A stretch of DNA of 64,000 bases from Oceanobacillus indicireducens (GCF_014647195.1 NZ_BMOS01000009.1:1-64000), one strand, 5' to 3'. Positions 44,176 through 54,120 are shown, counted from the first letter of the stretch. Program-made: numbers and translations. The notes: generated by a model from the letters alone, not told the origin.

Positions 44176-45279
44176 TCAGTTTTGAATCATTGTTTCGTAA
44201 CCATTTAACTCTAATTGTTGTTTACTTAGCTTCTGCGCATCCTTTGTGTAAAAACTGACACGGAGCACTCCGGTAATTCCTTCACGGATTTCCAGGATTT
44301 CGATATTTTTAATACTAATATTATGTTCGGCAAGAATTTGAGCGACCGATGCTATTGCTCCAGTCTGATCTCGAATATCGACATAAACATCATAGAATGC
44401 AGGTATTGCTCCAGCTGTTTTCGTTGGAATGCCGTCGCGATATTTCTTCGCATCCTCTAAATAGTCTATCATTGCCCGCTTTTCACTGTTATCAATGAGT
44501 TCTTTTAATTGGATCATTTCTTCAATCCATTCTTGCAGCAAGACGGACATTTTTTTTCGGTTATGATAGAAGATGTCTTGCCACATCACTGGATTACTAG
44601 AAGCGATTCGCGTTATGTCGCGAAAACCTCCAGCCGCTAATTTTGGCAAAAAGGCATGGGTCTGTTGCCATTTTTTCGCCCGATGTACGAGTGACGAAGC
44701 GATTAAATGCGGGAAGTGGGAAATTACACCGGTCATTTCATCGTGTTCCTCTGGTTTTAAAACGACAAATTTACTTTTGGTGGGACTTAGTACATTTTTT
44801 AGTGTCGCAACCATTTCGTTTGTGCTCCGGATTGATGGTGCAAGCACATAGATAGCATTCTCAAAAAGGTGAGACTTGGCTGCCCCTATTCCCCGTTTAT
44901 GGGAACCGGCCATCGGATGTCCGCCGATAAAAGCTATATTTTCATTTGTTAACTGTTCCGCAGCTTCGATAATCGCATGCTTTACCGAAGCCGTATCCGT
45001 CACAATCACTTGCCTTTCAAAAGGTATAGAATCAAGTCTTTTTATTAGCTCTATCGTTTCGGAAATTGGCGCTGCGAGGATAATAATATCAGCCTCTTGA
45101 GCTGCCCGGGTAAAGTCGGTATATGCTTTATCGATAATTCCTTGCTCCAGTCCATATTGTAAGCTTTCTTCATTTAAATCATAGCCAAGAACGGTATGTT
45201 CTGGATTGATCTTGACCGCTTTCGCTAGTGACCCACCGATAAGTCCGATGCCTGCCACTAATATGTTTCTGTTATCCAT
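44176..45279 (-). CDS. tyrA: Prephenate dehydrogenase with ACT domain
   Basis: The enzyme oxidatively decarboxylates prephenate to 4-hydroxyphenylpyruvate for tyrosine. The N-terminal NAD fold has ILVAGIGLIGGSLAKAV and VLGYDLNEESL. The catalytic FIGGHPMAGSHKRGI (His) and GVISHFPHLIASSLV follow. A C-terminal ACT domain (about 295-365, DIRDQTGAIASVAQILAEHN) likely senses tyrosine. The ATG at 45279 with TTAGGTG upstream is preferred; it lies 4 bases after the hisC stop. An ATG at 45297 would overlap hisC. Confidence 0.96.
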   Translation of the reverse strand: MDNRNILVAGIGLIGGSLAKAVKINPEHTVLGYDLNEESLQYGLEQGIIDKAYTDFTRAAQEADIIILAAPISETIELIKRLDSIPFERQVIVTDTASVKHAIIEAAEQLTNENIAFIGGHPMAGSHKRGIGAAKSHLFENAIYVLAPSIRSTNEMVATLKNVLSPTKSKFVVLKPEEHDEMTGVISHFPHLIASSLVHRAKKWQQTHAFLPKLAAGGFRDITRIASSNPVMWQDIFYHNRKKMSVLLQEWIEEMIQLKELIDNSEKRAMIDYLEDAKKYRDGIPTKTAGAIPAFYDVYVDIRDQTGAIASVAQILAEHNISIKNIEILEIREGITGVLRVSFYTKDAQKLSKQQLELNGYETMIQN

Positions 45280-45283
45280 ATTT

Positions 45284-46378
45284 TCACCTAATCTGCTCAT
45301 CAAATTTCTGTAATAAGTGTTGAAGTTCTTGCATATCTTCCTTTGTGCCAATTGTAATTCGAATTGAGTTCGGGTATCCGAGCAATTCTCCCGGTCTTAT
45401 AATAAAGCCATTTTCAATTAGATATTGAAAGACGTCTAAACCACTTGCAGGAGTGGAAACGAGAATAAAGTTTGTGTGGGACCGGTAATAATCCCAGTTC
45501 AATTCATCGAGAAACTGATAAAACTCTTCTTTTACTTCTAAGTTTTTAGCTGTTGTTTCATTAATAAATGCTTGATCTTCCAGTGCGACAGTTGCTGCTC
45601 TTTGAGCTACTGAAGTCGTATTGAAAGGACCACGGACGACGTTTAAGTTATGGATTAATTCAGGATTACCGATTCCGTAACCGATACGTAAACCCGCTAA
45701 TCCATACGCCTTCGAAAATGTCCGCAACGATATTAAATTGGGAAAAGATTTCGTATATGTAGTAGAATCAAGTAAATATTCATCCTCCACAAATTCTCGG
45801 TATGCCTCGTCTAAAACGACTAAAACATCTTCCGGACACTTTTTCATAAATTGGAGGAATTGGTCTTCTGTGTTCATGGTACCTGTCGGATTGTCGGGTG
45901 CGCAAATCCAGACGACTACAGTATCTTCGTCAATCGCTTCAAGTATCGCTTCGAGATCATGTTTCCCGTCACTTGCAATGGAAACTTCCTTTACCGTACC
46001 GCCTTCAATAAATGTATTATGCTTATATTGTGGGAATGAATTGGCGGCCATAACGGTGTTGCTGCCTTCTTGCACGAATGCTCGGCAAATAATTTGAATA
46101 AGCTCTTCTGAACCACTCCCGAAAATTAATTGATCTTCTTCTACTGCTAATCTTTTACTAAGAGCAGTTCGAAGTTCTGCCGTATGCCCATCCGGATAAA
46201 TATTTAATTCCGGTAAATGTTCCGATAAATCAGCTTTCACCTTGGAAGAATAACCGTAAACATTCTCATTGGAAGCGAGTTTGACAATTTTTTCTAATCC
46301 ATATTCTTCTTTAATCTCATGGGTTTGTTTTCCTTGCTGGTATGCAGTCAATTGACTTAATATCTGTTTCTGTTTCAC
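45284..46378 (-). CDS. hisC: Histidinol-phosphate / aromatic aminotransferase
   Basis: A class II PLP aminotransferase of 364 residues. The PLP lysine is in SLRTFSKAYGLAGLRIGYG (about residue 223). Substrate and cofactor motifs LIFGSGSEELIQIICRAF, APDNPTGTMN and LDEAYREFVEDEY are intact. Within this operon it likely serves both histidine synthesis and the final tyrosine/phenylalanine transamination, as known for B. subtilis HisC. GTG start, 3 bases after aroH. In B. subtilis the trp genes lie between aroH and hisC; here they do not. Confidence 0.95.
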   Translation of the reverse strand: MKQKQILSQLTAYQQGKQTHEIKEEYGLEKIVKLASNENVYGYSSKVKADLSEHLPELNIYPDGHTAELRTALSKRLAVEEDQLIFGSGSEELIQIICRAFVQEGSNTVMAANSFPQYKHNTFIEGGTVKEVSIASDGKHDLEAILEAIDEDTVVVWICAPDNPTGTMNTEDQFLQFMKKCPEDVLVVLDEAYREFVEDEYLLDSTTYTKSFPNLISLRTFSKAYGLAGLRIGYGIGNPELIHNLNVVRGPFNTTSVAQRAATVALEDQAFINETTAKNLEVKEEFYQFLDELNWDYYRSHTNFILVSTPASGLDVFQYLIENGFIIRPGELLGYPNSIRITIGTKEDMQELQHLLQKFDEQIR

Positions 46379-46381
46379 TTT

Positions 46382-46759
46382 CTAATTTCCCCTCTTCTCA
46401 ACTAATTCTGGTCGAAGCGTGACTGCTTCATTATGAAATATATGTCTGATCTCGGCTTGATTTCGATCTGTATTTACTACCATCATAATCCGGATACAGG
46501 ATTTCAAACTATTTCTCACATCGATTTCCGCCATACACATTACGGGAACATAGGTCCAACCAGAAAACTCTCTTAGTGCCCGTGCCGGAAAAGCAGCATC
46601 GATATCCTTAGTCGCGGAAATAAAAACATGTGAAACGTCTTCCGGTGCGACATCATTTGCTTCAATCATTTCTTGTAAGACACGCTTTGTCTGATGGATG
46701 ATTTCATCAGCTGTATTTTCCGTGACTGTAGTTGCCCCTCGTATTCCTCTTGAAACCAT
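46382..46759 (-). CDS. aroH: Chorismate mutase, AroH type
   Basis: A 125-residue monofunctional chorismate mutase of the AroH (alpha-beta barrel trimer) class that turns chorismate into prephenate. Key residues lie in VSRGIRGATTVTENT (Arg7), DVSHVFISATKDIDAAFPAR, and YVPVMCMAEIDV with SLKSCIRIMMVVNTD (Cys and Arg90-type). It is the branch point toward Phe/Tyr, placed between aroB and hisC with 1-3 base gaps. The length is normal. Confidence 0.96.
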   Translation of the reverse strand: MVSRGIRGATTVTENTADEIIHQTKRVLQEMIEANDVAPEDVSHVFISATKDIDAAFPARALREFSGWTYVPVMCMAEIDVRNSLKSCIRIMMVVNTDRNQAEIRHIFHNEAVTLRPELVEKRGN

Positions 46760-46760
46760 G

Positions 46761-47828
46761 TTACACCAGCCTCTCTCTAAATGTTTCTAAATGAACTTGG
46801 ATTGCTTCATCAGACAACTCTTCTGTTTTTAACTTTCCGGGACGTTCTAAAAGCACCATTTTAATCCGTTGTTTCGTTGCCTTTTTATCTGCCTTCATAT
46901 GATTGATGATTTTTTCCGCTTTAACAGTAAAACCTGTCAGTGGATAGTTGTTATCCACTAACCAATTCTTTAATTTATCAAACGGTAATTTACAGTTATA
47001 TTCTCTTTCACTAACATGTATTGCAAATAATAACCCAATTGCGACCGCCTCGCCATGGGTGATATTTCCATATCCTAATTCAGCCTCAAGAGCGTGAGCA
47101 AGGGTGTGACCAAGGTTTAAATGACTTCGGATACCATGCTCCCGTTCATCAGCTTCTACGATCCCCTGTTTTACTTTAATTCCCGCCATTAAGTGCGTTT
47201 GTAGTCTCTCTTGGTCCAAGGAGGCAAGAGAAGCTGAAAGCATCTCCTCAAGAAGGTCTTCACTGGATATCAGAGCTTCTTTTATTAATTCCGCATAACC
47301 AGACCTCGTCTCTCGCTCAGATAAACTAGTTAATGTTTCCGTGTCGTAATAAACACCGACCGGCGGATAAAATGCTCCGATTAAATTTTTACCAAGGGGG
47401 TGGTTGATCGCTACCTTGCCACCGACGCTACTATCATGGGCAAGGATTGTAGTTGGTACTTGAATATAATCGATCCCCCGCATAAACGTCGCTGCCACAA
47501 ACCCAGCTAAATCGCCCACAACACCGCCACCTAAAGCGATAATTAAAGAGTTACGGTCCAAACCGGTTTCGATTGCTTTTGTCTGGGCATCATAATAGAC
47601 ATCGATATGCTTAGATTTCTCACCAGCTGGAATAATAAGCTGGGAGAAATCATAGGCTGATAATCCTTTTTTCACGTCATCTAAGTATAAATTTTCAATC
47701 GTTTCATCGGTAATGATAAGGATTTTGGAGTATGATTTACTTAAAAACTTATGTAACTTAAAACGGAGGCCTTCACCGACAAGAATGGAATAAGAACCGT
47801 TGCTATGCCGGACAGAAAGTTCCTGCAT
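46761..47828 (-). CDS. aroB: 3-dehydroquinate synthase
   Basis: A 355-residue zinc and NAD enzyme that makes 3-dehydroquinate from DAHP, the second shikimate step. It has IIPAGEKSKHIDVYYDAQ, ALGGGVVGDLAGFVAATFMR, QVPTTILAHDSSVGGKVAIN and LNLGHTLAHALEAELGYGN with the zinc histidines, and the GEAVAIGLLFA helix. The ATG at 47828 overlaps the aroC stop (TAATG), so translation is coupled. AGGTGG sits just upstream. Confidence 0.97.
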   Translation of the reverse strand: MQELSVRHSNGSYSILVGEGLRFKLHKFLSKSYSKILIITDETIENLYLDDVKKGLSAYDFSQLIIPAGEKSKHIDVYYDAQTKAIETGLDRNSLIIALGGGVVGDLAGFVAATFMRGIDYIQVPTTILAHDSSVGGKVAINHPLGKNLIGAFYPPVGVYYDTETLTSLSERETRSGYAELIKEALISSEDLLEEMLSASLASLDQERLQTHLMAGIKVKQGIVEADEREHGIRSHLNLGHTLAHALEAELGYGNITHGEAVAIGLLFAIHVSEREYNCKLPFDKLKNWLVDNNYPLTGFTVKAEKIINHMKADKKATKQRIKMVLLERPGKLKTEELSDEAIQVHLETFRERLV

Positions 47829-48997
47829 TAAAACCACCTGATTTCTTCACGGTACTTATCCAACGCTTCTTTAAGTTGTGGGAATTGATCATGCGGGAAT
47901 TGATCGGTGATTGCCTTTGCAATTTCAAATGCAACAACATGCTCCATTACTACCGAAGCAGCAGGAACCGCACAAGGATCGGACCGTTCAATCGTTGCTG
48001 TAATCTCTTCCTTTGTATCAATATCCACACTCTGTAAAGGTTTTTTCATTAAAGTAGGGATTGGTTTCATTACTCCTCTGACTACAATTGGCATACCGGT
48101 AGACATTCCACCTTCAAAGCCACCTAAACGATTGGATGTACGATGGTAACCAAGTTCTTCATTCCACGCGATTTCATCATGATTTTCACTTCCGTATATT
48201 TTAGCCGCATCAAAGCCTATACCGAATTCTACGCCCTTAAAGGCATTAATACTAACAACACTGCCAGCAATCCGCGAATCCAGCTTACGGTCATAATGGA
48301 CATAAGAGCCCACCCCTGCTGGAACACCTTCCACATACACTTCACAAACCCCGCCAAGTGTATCACCTTCGCTTTTAGCATGGTCAATTTTTGCCATCAT
48401 TTCTTTTTCAGCAGCAGCGTCAAGTACCATAACCGGAGATTTCTGCGAGATTTCTTGTCTTTCTTTCATCGACAGGCTTTCTTGGTCTTCCGCCATGATA
48501 CCTCCTATTTCCTTAACATATCCAGCGACTTCTATCCCAAGCTCTTTCAGCAGCTTCTTCGCTACGGCCCCTGCCGCTACCCGGGCGGCCGTTTCCCTTG
48601 CAGAGGAACGTTCCAGGATATTCCGAATATCACGATGTCCATATTTTAAAGCTCCGTTTAAGTCAGCATGTCCTGGTCGAGGGCGTGTGACTACTCGGCG
48701 CAGCTTCGTATCTTCGGGAATTGGATCCTCTCCCATAATATCTGTCCAATGCTTATAATCATCATTATGGATAACGAGTGAGATTGGAGAACCTAGCGTA
48801 TAGCCATGTCTGATTCCACCCATAATTTCAACAAGGTCTGTTTCAATCTGCATGCGCTTCCCTCGCCCATATCCTTGCTGTCTGCGTAGTAAGGAATGAT
48901 TAATATCATCTTTTGTTATTGGAAGATTTGAAGGGATACCTTCAAGAATTGTAGTTAATTGTTTACCATGTGATTCTCCTGCAGTTAAATATCTCAA
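47828..48997 (-). CDS. aroC: Chorismate synthase
   Basis: An FMN enzyme of 389 residues that removes phosphate from EPSP to give chorismate. It has [19 protein letters not shown] at the N-terminus, [35 protein letters not shown] and [20 protein letters not shown]. The likely start is the TTG at 48997 with AAAGGAG upstream, which gives the standard N-terminus; the frame continues to 49042 without support. It is the first gene of the aro supra-operon. In B. subtilis it is called aroF. Confidence 0.96.
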   Translation of the reverse strand: MRYLTAGESHGKQLTTILEGIPSNLPITKDDINHSLLRRQQGYGRGKRMQIETDLVEIMGGIRHGYTLGSPISLVIHNDDYKHWTDIMGEDPIPEDTKLRRVVTRPRPGHADLNGALKYGHRDIRNILERSSARETAARVAAGAVAKKLLKELGIEVAGYVKEIGGIMAEDQESLSMKERQEISQKSPVMVLDAAAEKEMMAKIDHAKSEGDTLGGVCEVYVEGVPAGVGSYVHYDRKLDSRIAGSVVSINAFKGVEFGIGFDAAKIYGSENHDEIAWNEELGYHRTSNRLGGFEGGMSTGMPIVVRGVMKPIPTLMKKPLQSVDIDTKEEITATIERSDPCAVPAASVVMEHVVAFEIAKAITDQFPHDQFPQLKEALDKYREEIRWF

Positions 48998-49114
48998 TGT
49001 ACGATTCTCCTTTTCCCCATTCAATTCAGTTTTTAAGACCACTGATTAGATTTCTAATTACTATAACATATTCAGACATCTTTTTGGACATAAATTATGT
49101 AAATATGAATAAAT

Positions 49115-49897
49115 TTAAGATTTTGCCTTTTGGTAGAAAAAGGTGTCTAATAATTGTAAATTATATTTTTCTGGTGTAAAGATCTGTTCTGTACTGCCGA
49201 CGAATAAAACACCGCTGTTACGCAATGAATTACTAAAGCCGCTATATATTTTTTCCTTCGCTTCGTCCGTGAAGTATATCAGGACATTCCGACAGACGAT
49301 CAAATCATAATTCGAAGGATAACTATCGGCAAGCAAATTATGTTTCTTGAAGGTTATGTTTTGCTTTAACAGCGGATCTAGCTTATACCGTCCATTTTCG
49401 TATGTAAAATGCCTTTGTTTCAAAGCAGGGGGAACTTCTTTTAAAGCTTGCTCCATGTATTCTGCTTTTTGAGCTTTCTTCAGCGCAGTTTCATCAATGT
49501 CCGTTGCAAGTATTTCCACTTTAATATTTGGAAAAAACTCTTTGAATAATATGGCTAAGCTGTATGGCTCTTCTCCTGTGGAGCATGCTGCGCTCCAAAT
49601 GGTGATACGTGACTTGTTATTGGTTAGTGCTGGAATGACACGATCTTTTAAAACATCCCACCGTTTTTTGTTCCGGAAAAACTCCGATACATTAATCGTT
49701 AATCGTTCGATAAATTCTTTCATGAGTTCGTTGTCTTTGTTCATTGCTTCAAAGTATTGGATATAGCTGGAAAAACCGCGTTTATTTCTTAATGTAGTAA
49801 TTCGGCGTTTCATTTGTGTTTCTTTATATAAACTGAGATCGATGTCGTGCCTTCTGTTTACACGATCAATAAACTCACTGTAATCATCAATCATCAT
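49115..49897 (-). CDS. cheR: Chemotaxis receptor methyltransferase CheR
   Basis: A SAM-dependent enzyme of 260 residues that methylates glutamates on chemoreceptors for adaptation. The N-terminal helical domain (about 1-70, LYKETQMKRRITTLRNKRGF) contacts receptors. The catalytic domain has TINVSEFFRNKKRWDVLKDR, IWSAACSTGEEPYSLAILFK (SAM loop), ILATDIDETALKKA and DLIVCRNVLIYFTDEAKEKI. AGGAGGAAT precedes the double ATG. It lies between ndk and aroC as in B. subtilis, but a 0.5 kb repeat separates it from ndk. Confidence 0.96.
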   Translation of the reverse strand: MMIDDYSEFIDRVNRRHDIDLSLYKETQMKRRITTLRNKRGFSSYIQYFEAMNKDNELMKEFIERLTINVSEFFRNKKRWDVLKDRVIPALTNNKSRITIWSAACSTGEEPYSLAILFKEFFPNIKVEILATDIDETALKKAQKAEYMEQALKEVPPALKQRHFTYENGRYKLDPLLKQNITFKKHNLLADSYPSNYDLIVCRNVLIYFTDEAKEKIYSGFSNSLRNSGVLFVGSTEQIFTPEKYNLQLLDTFFYQKAKS

Positions 49898-49940
49898 ATT
49901 CCTCCTCGTATAGAACTATTTCCAGTTACAATCAACCGAT

Positions 49941-50466
49941 TACTTTCATACAGCGTAAGTGAAGCTATCGTCTCGGGGTCCGCAGTCCAGACACCTCTCG
50001 CTTTCCGCGGGCGGCTGGTGAGCCTCCTCGGGCTAACGCCCTGTGGGGTCTCACCAAGCCTATCGACGAACAGGATGTTCTAATGCCGGCATTGGTCACA
50101 GGACGTGACCGTACTTAGCCGGCCTCCCGCAGGAGTCTCGAGGTGTCTGGACTGCTCCGAGGAATGTCCTAATTTGGAACGCTATTTTTCATTTTAGGAA
50201 TTAGATCGCTTATCATAGTGGTGGGTTAGTTTCCATTAATAATAACCCTCTCTACCAGTTCAGTTGTCCGGAGGACGGTGACTCCAACGGGAAAAGCACG
50301 GGTCCGAAGACCCCGCAGGGCTGTAGCCCGAGGCAGACTACGAACGCCACGTCCTGTGCGTCGAGGCTGAGGCCGTGCCTTAGGTGTACATCCGTCCTTC
50401 GGGAAACTGGACGGTAATTAGAACTCCGAAACAAGTAAACGAGCAAAGCACTTATACTTTATGATA
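49941..50466 (+). repeat. GC-rich palindromic repeat, copy 3 (R3)
   Basis: A third copy, arranged A then B like R2. The left end is TTTCATACAGCGTAAGTG; the right end is degenerate (GCACTTATACTTTATGA). Module A (about 49981-50156) carries an extra stretch of about 60 bases at 50059-50125 that includes GGTCACAGGACGTGACC. Module B (about 50257-50415) carries a matching extra stretch with CCACGTCCTGTGCG. It separates ndk from cheR. No credible gene. Confidence 0.82.
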
Positions 50467-50552
50467 GTAATTCGGAAGCTTTTCTTATTAGGTTTTTAAA
50501 AGTTGTTTCTGGTTGGGATATAACTATTTTCTATTTGTTATTTGTTCTTAAA

Positions 50553-50576
50553 AACCTCCGTTTGGGAACGGAGGTT
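50553..50576 (-). terminator. Terminator after ndk
   Basis: A perfect 10-bp stem (50553-50562 with 50567-50576) and 4-base loop are followed by TTTTTAAG on the minus strand. It lies 10 bases after the ndk stop. Confidence 0.88.
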
Positions 50577-50586
50577 TGTTGGTGGA

Positions 50587-51033
50587 TTAGTAAATCCAGG
50601 TTGTATCTACTTTTTCGTAAGTAATTAATTCGCTTTCATCAAAGAATAGTTTGATTTCGCGCTCTGCACTTTCTGGTGAGTCCGAACCGTGGATGATGTT
50701 TTTTCCTACAGTGATTCCGTAATCGCCACGAATTGTGCTTGGTGCTGCTTCACTTGGATTCGTTTTCCCCATCATATTGCGTGCCGTTGCAATTACGTCC
50801 TCACCTTCCCAGACCATTGCAAATACAGGGCCAGAAGTGATGAATTCGACTAATTCACCGAAAAAAGGTCTCTCTTTATGCTCCCCGTAGTGTTGCTCTG
50901 CCAGCTCATTCGACACTAGCATTAACTTTGCCCCTGCAAGTTTGAAACCTTTTTCCTCGAATCGTTGTACAATCTTTCCAATTAAATTACGCTGTACTCC
51001 ATCTGGCTTTACCATTAAAAATGTCTTTTCCAT
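50587..51033 (-). CDS. ndk: Nucleoside diphosphate kinase
   Basis: A 148-residue enzyme that balances nucleoside triphosphate pools by transferring phosphate from ATP to NDPs. The phosphorylated His is in [20 protein letters not shown] (about residue 115). [33 protein letters not shown] and PSTIRGDYG are intact. The start at 51033 has GAGGAGTG upstream. It follows hepT as in B. subtilis. The length is normal for the family. Confidence 0.97.
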   Translation of the reverse strand: MEKTFLMVKPDGVQRNLIGKIVQRFEEKGFKLAGAKLMLVSNELAEQHYGEHKERPFFGELVEFITSGPVFAMVWEGEDVIATARNMMGKTNPSEAAPSTIRGDYGITVGKNIIHGSDSPESAEREIKLFFDESELITYEKVDTTWIY

Positions 51034-51111
51034 ACAAACACTCCTCAAGTATAATGATTATGTAACCGCTAAAATTATACAAAATTATTAGGAAAATAAC
51101 AATTATTTTCC

Positions 51112-52083
51112 TTATGTCCTCCGTTTTCCAATATATTTGGCAATGGATTGCAAGGTTTGTTTTGATTTGCTAGAGGGCAATTTTTCCAATGTTGCCAAAG
51201 CTTTACTCAAATATAAATCACTTAATTCATAAGACTTCTTAATTGCATCTGTTTGTTTCAATCGCTCAATGACAGCTTTCATATCATCAGGATGAACGTT
51301 GGCCGGATCTCTAAACACTTCTCTCGTATAAGAATAAAATTCTTCATTATCCATTCCATATAATACAGGGAGCGTGATATTTCCTTGCAGGAGATCATTG
51401 CCCGCTGGTTTACCGAGTTGCTTTGAAGTTTCCGTGAAATCCAATATATCATCGATAATTTGATAAGACATGCCAATATAGTAACCATAGCGATACATCC
51501 GCTTTATATCTCTGTCCGACAAGCCGGACAGAATAGCGCCCAGTTCACAGCTTGTTGCAATTAATAATGCCGTTTTTCTTTTGATTCGTCGCAAATAATC
51601 CCGTAATGTCTGGTCCCAGTTAAATTTATCCTCGATCTGCTCCATTTCACCGATCGCTACCTCGACAAGCGATTTAGATAGCGCCTTGTGAACTTTTGGA
51701 TTGTTAATCATCGTTATTTCTTCCAGCGCCCTCGCTAGAATATAATCCCCTGTATACATCGCTACTCGGTTGGAGTAAGTATGTTTGATAGTCGGTTTCC
51801 CTCTTCTCAAGGTCGCTTCATCAATCACATCATCATGCACGAGCGTTGCCATATGTATTAATTCAAGCGCGATTGCTGCTCTATTAATATTCTCGGCATC
51901 ATAATGACCCATTTGCCCCGCAAGAAGAACAAATACAGGACGAATTCTTTTTCCTCCTGCATGCAATAAATCTGTCGAAGCTTGACGTAAAACCGGGTGT
52001 TCCGCTTGAATCGATTGATTTAAAGATGCCTCGATCAAGTCGAGATCTTTTTTTAAGTATCCGTATGTTTTAGGAAGTTTCAT
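51112..52083 (-). CDS. hepT: Heptaprenyl diphosphate synthase component II
   Basis: The catalytic subunit (323 residues) of the two-part prenyltransferase that makes the C35 chain of menaquinone-7. Both aspartate-rich motifs are present: MATLVHDDVIDEATLRRG (first, about residue 83) and YQIIDDILDFTET (second, about 212). GGKRIRPVFVLLAG binds substrate. The start at 52083 has TAGGTGACAC upstream. Its partner hepS and menG, which uses the product, lie immediately upstream, forming hepS-menG-hepT. Confidence 0.96.
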   Translation of the reverse strand: MKLPKTYGYLKKDLDLIEASLNQSIQAEHPVLRQASTDLLHAGGKRIRPVFVLLAGQMGHYDAENINRAAIALELIHMATLVHDDVIDEATLRRGKPTIKHTYSNRVAMYTGDYILARALEEITMINNPKVHKALSKSLVEVAIGEMEQIEDKFNWDQTLRDYLRRIKRKTALLIATSCELGAILSGLSDRDIKRMYRYGYYIGMSYQIIDDILDFTETSKQLGKPAGNDLLQGNITLPVLYGMDNEEFYSYTREVFRDPANVHPDDMKAVIERLKQTDAIKKSYELSDLYLSKALATLEKLPSSKSKQTLQSIAKYIGKRRT

Positions 52084-52125
52084 ATGTGTCACCTATACTT
52101 TTAAATTGCAACTTAGCTGGTATAT

Positions 52126-52839
52126 TTAGCGAATCTGCTTTGTTCCCATATGCATTGCCGCTACGCCAAGGGTATAACTTTTCACCTCGACAAAAGAAAA
52201 GCCCGCTTCTTGAAAGAGTTCTTTTAACTTATCTTTGTCAGGGAAATGCTTAGTCGATTCGTTCAGCCAGGAGTATTCATCATAACTTTCCGCAAAAAGC
52301 TTACCAAAAAGGGGCATGATGAAACGGAAATAAAAGAAATATAATTGCCTGAAACCAATAATTTCCGGCTGCGAAGTTTCTAAACAAACTACCTTACCAT
52401 TCGGTTTCACAACCCGGTACATCTCTTTTAATACCGTTAAATAATCACGGACGTTTCGTAAACCGAAACCGATTGTCACGTAATCAAACGTATCGTCTGG
52501 AAAAGGTAGTTCCATTGCATCTCCATGTACAAGATCAAGCTGTGATAAATTTAATGCATCACGTTTTTCTTCGGCGATAGAAAGCATATTTTTGCTGAAA
52601 TCCAAACCGACGACTTCTCCTTCGTCACCGACAGCTTCAGCAAGGGTTAGAGCCCAGTCTCCTGTGCCACAGCAGACATCCAGCGCTTTTGTACCTTTTT
52701 CCACGTGCATTCTGTCCATCACATCTTTCCGCCATAATTTGTGCTGTTGGAAAGAAATAATGGAATTCATGGAATCATAATTTTGATATATCTTTTCGAA
52801 TACGTGATGGACACGTTCTTCTTTTGTTTGTTTTTGCAT
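52126..52839 (-). CDS. menG: Demethylmenaquinone methyltransferase
   Basis: A SAM-dependent enzyme of 237 residues that performs the last step of menaquinone synthesis. The UbiE/MenG signatures are [39 protein letters not shown] (SAM motif I), [17 protein letters not shown], and [20 protein letters not shown]. It is placed between the two heptaprenyl diphosphate synthase subunits, 2 bases after hepS. Its product carries electrons to the qcr complex in this window. Also named ubiE or menH. Confidence 0.96.
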   Translation of the reverse strand: MQKQTKEERVHHVFEKIYQNYDSMNSIISFQQHKLWRKDVMDRMHVEKGTKALDVCCGTGDWALTLAEAVGDEGEVVGLDFSKNMLSIAEEKRDALNLSQLDLVHGDAMELPFPDDTFDYVTIGFGLRNVRDYLTVLKEMYRVVKPNGKVVCLETSQPEIIGFRQLYFFYFRFIMPLFGKLFAESYDEYSWLNESTKHFPDKDKLKELFQEAGFSFVEVKSYTLGVAAMHMGTKQIR

Positions 52840-52841
52840 AT

Positions 52842-53633
52842 TTACCCTTCTTCCACATTCGAGGCTTTCATCGCAACATGATCCGCTCTTCTCTGTTTAA
52901 AGTAGTTATAAATTTCCCCAGAAGAATGGGGGAGTTGCTTTAACCCTTGTTGGAGGATCAGCCATTCTTTATGGAGAATATGTCTAAATTTATCCTCTTT
53001 GTTCATATACGTATTGGAACGTTTAACATCTAACAAACTGTTAAGCACAATTTCATCTGCCATTACCCGTTCCTTCTCCTCTTGGAGCGTTGAAATATAG
53101 AACCACTGTGTTATGTTATCTACAAATTCATCGTGTTTAAAGTATGCTGCAACTGTTTTTAATAGCAATGTGTTGATTTGCACTTTCAAGTCGATATACT
53201 CGTTAAGGCTTGCGAATTCCTGATAGTAAAGTTTCATTTTCAACTCATTGATCGCTTTAATTGCAGACGCTAGTTTATGTATAAAATCAAACTCATCTAT
53301 TTGTGAGAGCAGATAGTAGTATAAGCCACTATAATAATCACCAGCAAGCACGTGTAGCTGTCTGGATAGATTTTCCTCCGTGCTTTCATCTGCTTTACTT
53401 TCATTAACCAGTTCGTGGGTATCTAATGCTATCTGAACAAGCATGGTCGTAACAATATATGCATCACGCTTTGTATGGGGAAGCGCGGAATTAATTGGAA
53501 CGAGATTTGATAGAATAAATAATTTATCATCTTCTATCACGGGCTTTTGAATATTTTTCCATAGAAAGTCATATCTTATTTTTTCTTCTATTGCTTTTTT
53601 AAATCGAAGTATTTCATTTACCGAGTTACTCAA
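52842..53633 (-). CDS. hepS: Heptaprenyl diphosphate synthase component I
   Basis: The non-catalytic subunit (263 residues, all helical) that pairs with HepT and sets product length. It lacks aspartate-rich motifs, as expected. [40 protein letters not shown] and [20 protein letters not shown] match the HEPPP synthase I family. The start is TTG with AGGTGATT upstream. It is first of hepS-menG-hepT, with mtrB 121 bases upstream. Confidence 0.93.
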   Translation of the reverse strand: MSNSVNEILRFKKAIEEKIRYDFLWKNIQKPVIEDDKLFILSNLVPINSALPHTKRDAYIVTTMLVQIALDTHELVNESKADESTEENLSRQLHVLAGDYYSGLYYYLLSQIDEFDFIHKLASAIKAINELKMKLYYQEFASLNEYIDLKVQINTLLLKTVAAYFKHDEFVDNITQWFYISTLQEEKERVMADEIVLNSLLDVKRSNTYMNKEDKFRHILHKEWLILQQGLKQLPHSSGEIYNYFKQRRADHVAMKASNVEEG

Positions 53634-53754
53634 GAGAAATCACCTAAGCCCTTTCGTCTATAGAAGTGCCTTAGCTATTATAGCATATTTAATTACAATC
53701 TACATCTTCCCATTTATGTAGAAGTAAAATTTGTAAAACTAGTGAAACTCACTT

Positions 53755-53979
53755 TTATTCGTTGCTCATTTCTCCATTATTTGTTTGAATAACAGCTTTG
53801 CCGCGGATCTTTACTGCAGATGTATGCTCGGTGAATTGCGCAATCATGATTTCATCCTTATCAAGCTTTTCTGTATGGTGAAATTTCGTATCGGTACCTC
53901 GGGTGAGTCCAATGACATTCACACCGTCTTCCAGCGCTTTGATAACAATATAATCTGTTTTGAAATTTGGCTCTTTCAT
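53755..53979 (-). CDS. mtrB: Tryptophan RNA-binding attenuation protein TRAP
   Basis: A 74-residue subunit of an 11-member ring that, with bound tryptophan, binds GAG/UAG repeats in trp leader RNA and blocks expression. It is nearly identical in pattern to B. subtilis Mtr[41 protein letters not shown]. The Trp-pocket Thr and RNA-contacting Lys-Lys-Arg pattern (K37, K56, R58 equivalents) appears kept. The usual upstream partner folE (mtrA) is missing between hbs and mtrB. AAGGGGATG precedes the ATG. Confidence 0.96.
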   Translation of the reverse strand: MKEPNFKTDYIVIKALEDGVNVIGLTRGTDTKFHHTEKLDKDEIMIAQFTEHTSAVKIRGKAVIQTNNGEMSNE

Positions 53980-54071
53980 GCTTTCATCCCCTTAAACACC
54001 TTATATTTTAAATTTACCAACTTCTATACTCTCATGATTTGCATGCTTTTTGCAACATTGTAGAATGCATT

Positions 54072-54101
54072 AAAAAAGGGTACGTATAAAACGTACCCTT
54101 T
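54072..54101 (-). terminator. Terminator after hbs
   Basis: A perfect 11-bp stem (54075-54085 with 54091-54101) and 5-base loop are followed by TTTAATG on the minus strand, 19 bases after the hbs stop. Confidence 0.85.
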
Positions 54102-54120
54102 ATAAGCCCTATGTAGCAAG

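Noticed and set aside
48143-48649. 168-codon plus-strand frame opposite aroC
   Set aside because: Antisense shadow of chorismate synthase with no ribosome site and no family resemblance.
49847-50446. Open frames on both strands in repeat R3
   Set aside because: Repeat-derived, arginine- and proline-rich, no ribosome sites.
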